The translations under genes were made by a program, and so were the position numbers. Shown piece after piece: positions 62,681 through 64,000 of a stretch of DNA of 64,000 nucleotides. Each line of letters begins with the position of its first letter. Within the stretch, counting starts at the first letter, position 1. The notes beneath the pieces were generated by a model that was not told the origin of the DNA, did no database searches, and was given only the letters and a program-made list of their open reading frames with translations. Source of the stretch: Notospermus geniculatus (taxonomy: Eukaryota > Nemertea > Pilidiophora > Heteronemertea > Lineidae); NCBI GenBank assembly GCA_002633025.1, contig NMRB01001446.1, positions 79,663 through 143,662 on the forward strand. Direction: 5' to 3'.

Positions 62681-62905
62681 CTCTAAATTCCCACTTACCT
62701 GTCCCATTCTTGATCTAGGAAAAATGACTAAATCCTAAGGTGAAGATAATGGGGTCGGGGTATGGTCAGAAAGAGTAATGTCCTGTCCACTGACTTGTCC
62801 CACTCCTGAACCTGGCGAAGAATGACAGCGGTTCGATATCTTCAACTTAGGATTTGGTCATTTGTTCTGAGTTCAGGAATGGGACAGGTAAGTGGGAATT
62901 TAGAG
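62681..62905. mobile_element. MITE (CTCTAAATTCCCACTTACC family), copy 3, intact
   Basis: CTCTAAATTCCCACTTACCT and AGGTAAGTGGGAATTTAGAG are flanked by TA (62679-62680 and 62906-62907). The 225-bp unit is the complete reference for the interrupted copies at 27231 and 47672. Confidence 0.95.
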
Positions 62906-63002
62906 TATGTGCCTTTGAGGGCCGACCAAACATGGGATTTATCGACAACATTTTATCATACACGGGACATCTTCGATAAATACGTAACTTCCTCCTTATC
63001 TG

Positions 63003-63032
63003 TACCCCGATAGAATGCGAAATATCGGGGTA
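63003..63032. repeat. short perfect hairpin
   Basis: TACCCCGATA and TATCGGGGTA form a 10-bp stem with a 10-base loop. Confidence 0.7.
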
Positions 63033-63061
63033 TATTAGGTCTGCTGCTCAATGGTGATGTA

Positions 63062-63200
63062 AATGTAATGTGGGATTTCAACAAAAATCCCACATGGGAA
63101 TTTTTCACACGGCAAATTTCACACATGGCCTTATTTTCACATATGTGAAATAATTCCCACATGTGAAAAAAAGAAATAACACATGGGAATTTTTCGTAAG
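63062..63200. repeat. CACATGGGAATTTTT/CACATGTGAAA word cluster
   Basis: Repeated, partly palindromic words (ATCCCACATGGGAATTTTTC, TTTTCACATATGTGAAATAA, AACACATGGGAATTTTTCG) suggest a small degenerate foldback of about 140 bp. Confidence 0.6.
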
Positions 63201-63204
63201 GGGG

Positions 63205-63320
63205 GTCTCCGACTAGCGGTCAGATGGTCCCGGGTTGGAATCCCACTGTGGCGTGCGACTTTGGGCAAGTCTCTTTGCCTAACTGGCCTCTCTCCATCCA
63301 GGTGTATAAATGGCTACTGG
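63205..63320 (+). mobile_element. SINE family 4, truncated copy
   Basis: TCTCCGACTAGCGGTCAG, the B-box region CCCGGGTTGGAATCCCACTG and GACTTTGGGCAAGTCTCTTT match 47717-47830. The A box and the 3' end are missing. Confidence 0.85.
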
Positions 63321-63324
63321 TCGG

Positions 63325-64000
63325 GGTAGTATGTAAACATTGAAACGTTTCAAAAGAAACGAGCCAAATGAAACGACCCAAAATGTTTTTAAAAGTACGA
63401 AAAATCATAACAAAAATACCAAAAACCTATACTATTTTACATTGTATGAATAGAGGAATGTATACTCGATGCCTTCATGATTTTTATCATCATTTTGGCT
63501 TTCTCTGCGATTTCTTAGCCGCATTTAGGCTACACTGAGGGGAACGATAGTGTCACATTTTCCTCTCGCCAACCTCGCACCCCTCATAATGGAATGATCG
63601 GAGTATGCTAATTGGTTGGAATGCTCATGGCTTATTATCTATTCACAGCTCGCATGCACATTGTGTTACAAACTTTGCCCAATATCAAAAACGATATATT
63701 TTGAAGACGTTTTGAGGCCTCACACAAATTCCTTACAGAAAATAACCATGGCGAGTGACATATAGAGAAAGTATATGATAAAAGGTAATTAATAATCACA
63801 TAGAGAATTTCTGAAGCGACGACTTCCATATTTGGGATCGGAGATCTTGAACATTGAATGAATGGGAAGCATGGTGTCATGTAAACAATAACAACACGTG
63901 TGTTATGAACGGGAGACGTGTGTTTTGAGAGATTTTAATGCTATTATGCCATGAAAGTGCCACAAATGAACTGGAAATAACAAAATTACACCATTTCTGT
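63325..64000. other. no feature seen
   Basis: No exon or repeat recognised; frames here lack any signal. Confidence 0.3.

Overview
This window looks like nuclear DNA from an animal, most likely a marine invertebrate. That is an inference: no marker gene is present to fix the species. The reasons are AT-rich DNA with no long reading frames (the longest ATG-to-stop frame is about 130 codons, as expected by chance), no prokaryotic gene packing, several tRNA-derived SINEs carrying A and B boxes, TA-, TTAA- and TWA-flanked DNA transposons, and short coding-like blocks ending in good splice signals. Two palindromic words, TACATGTA and TAGGCCTA, are strikingly over-used.

Most of the sequence is a layered graveyard of small non-autonomous DNA transposons (MITEs and foldback elements). 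I delimit more than 40 inverted-repeat units, many with exact target-site duplications (TSDs). TA-flanked units include 4432-4549, 17441-17686, 18453-19241, 28065-28510, 46562-46946 and 62681-62905. TTAA-flanked units include 2863-3657, 30053-30265, 30986-31327, 36138-36454, 57245-57935 and 59012-59164. TWA-flanked (PIF/Harbinger-like) units include 2009-2139, 10123-10640, 11168-11369 and 51359-51540. A hAT-like unit lies at 50548-50810 and a unit with a 9-bp duplication at 8757-9290. Nesting is common: a MITE in a SINE (11168), a SINE in a MITE (47690), TTAA element next to TTAA element (2522-3661), and a MITE in a palindrome arm (60798). The only recognisable transposase is a decayed mariner-like one at 55719-56215, inside a 1-kb element with about 190-bp inverted repeats.

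Layout. 0-6 kb: one candidate exon (399), then dense MITEs, paired palindromes (1.7-2.0 kb), a 92-bp perfect palindrome (3.75 kb) and a large foldback (5.1-5.95 kb). 6-14 kb: mostly featureless, with the 8.6-9.4 kb composite, a Harbinger-like element and a SINE. 14-24 kb: foldbacks, a second copy of the 5.1-kb foldback, a palindrome at 17.5 kb, a Tc1-like element, a 2-kb foldback and a CRE-site cluster at 21.7 kb. A candidate minus-strand gene end sits at 22.4-22.9 kb. 24-28 kb: candidate plus-strand exons (24.9-25.2 kb), duplicated SINEs, and the best single exon (27036-27113). 28-49 kb: MITEs, a foldback built of 147-bp units (32.3-33.7 kb), SINEs and tandem duplications. 49-54 kb: a possible serine-protease fragment, a hAT-like MITE and a promoter-like block. 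54-64 kb: the mariner relic and more MITEs.

No complete gene is present. The candidate exons probably belong to several genes with long, transposon-filled introns or ends outside the window. None could be assigned a family with confidence except a weak trypsin-like resemblance at 49883. RNA-seq or protein searches are needed to confirm any of them.
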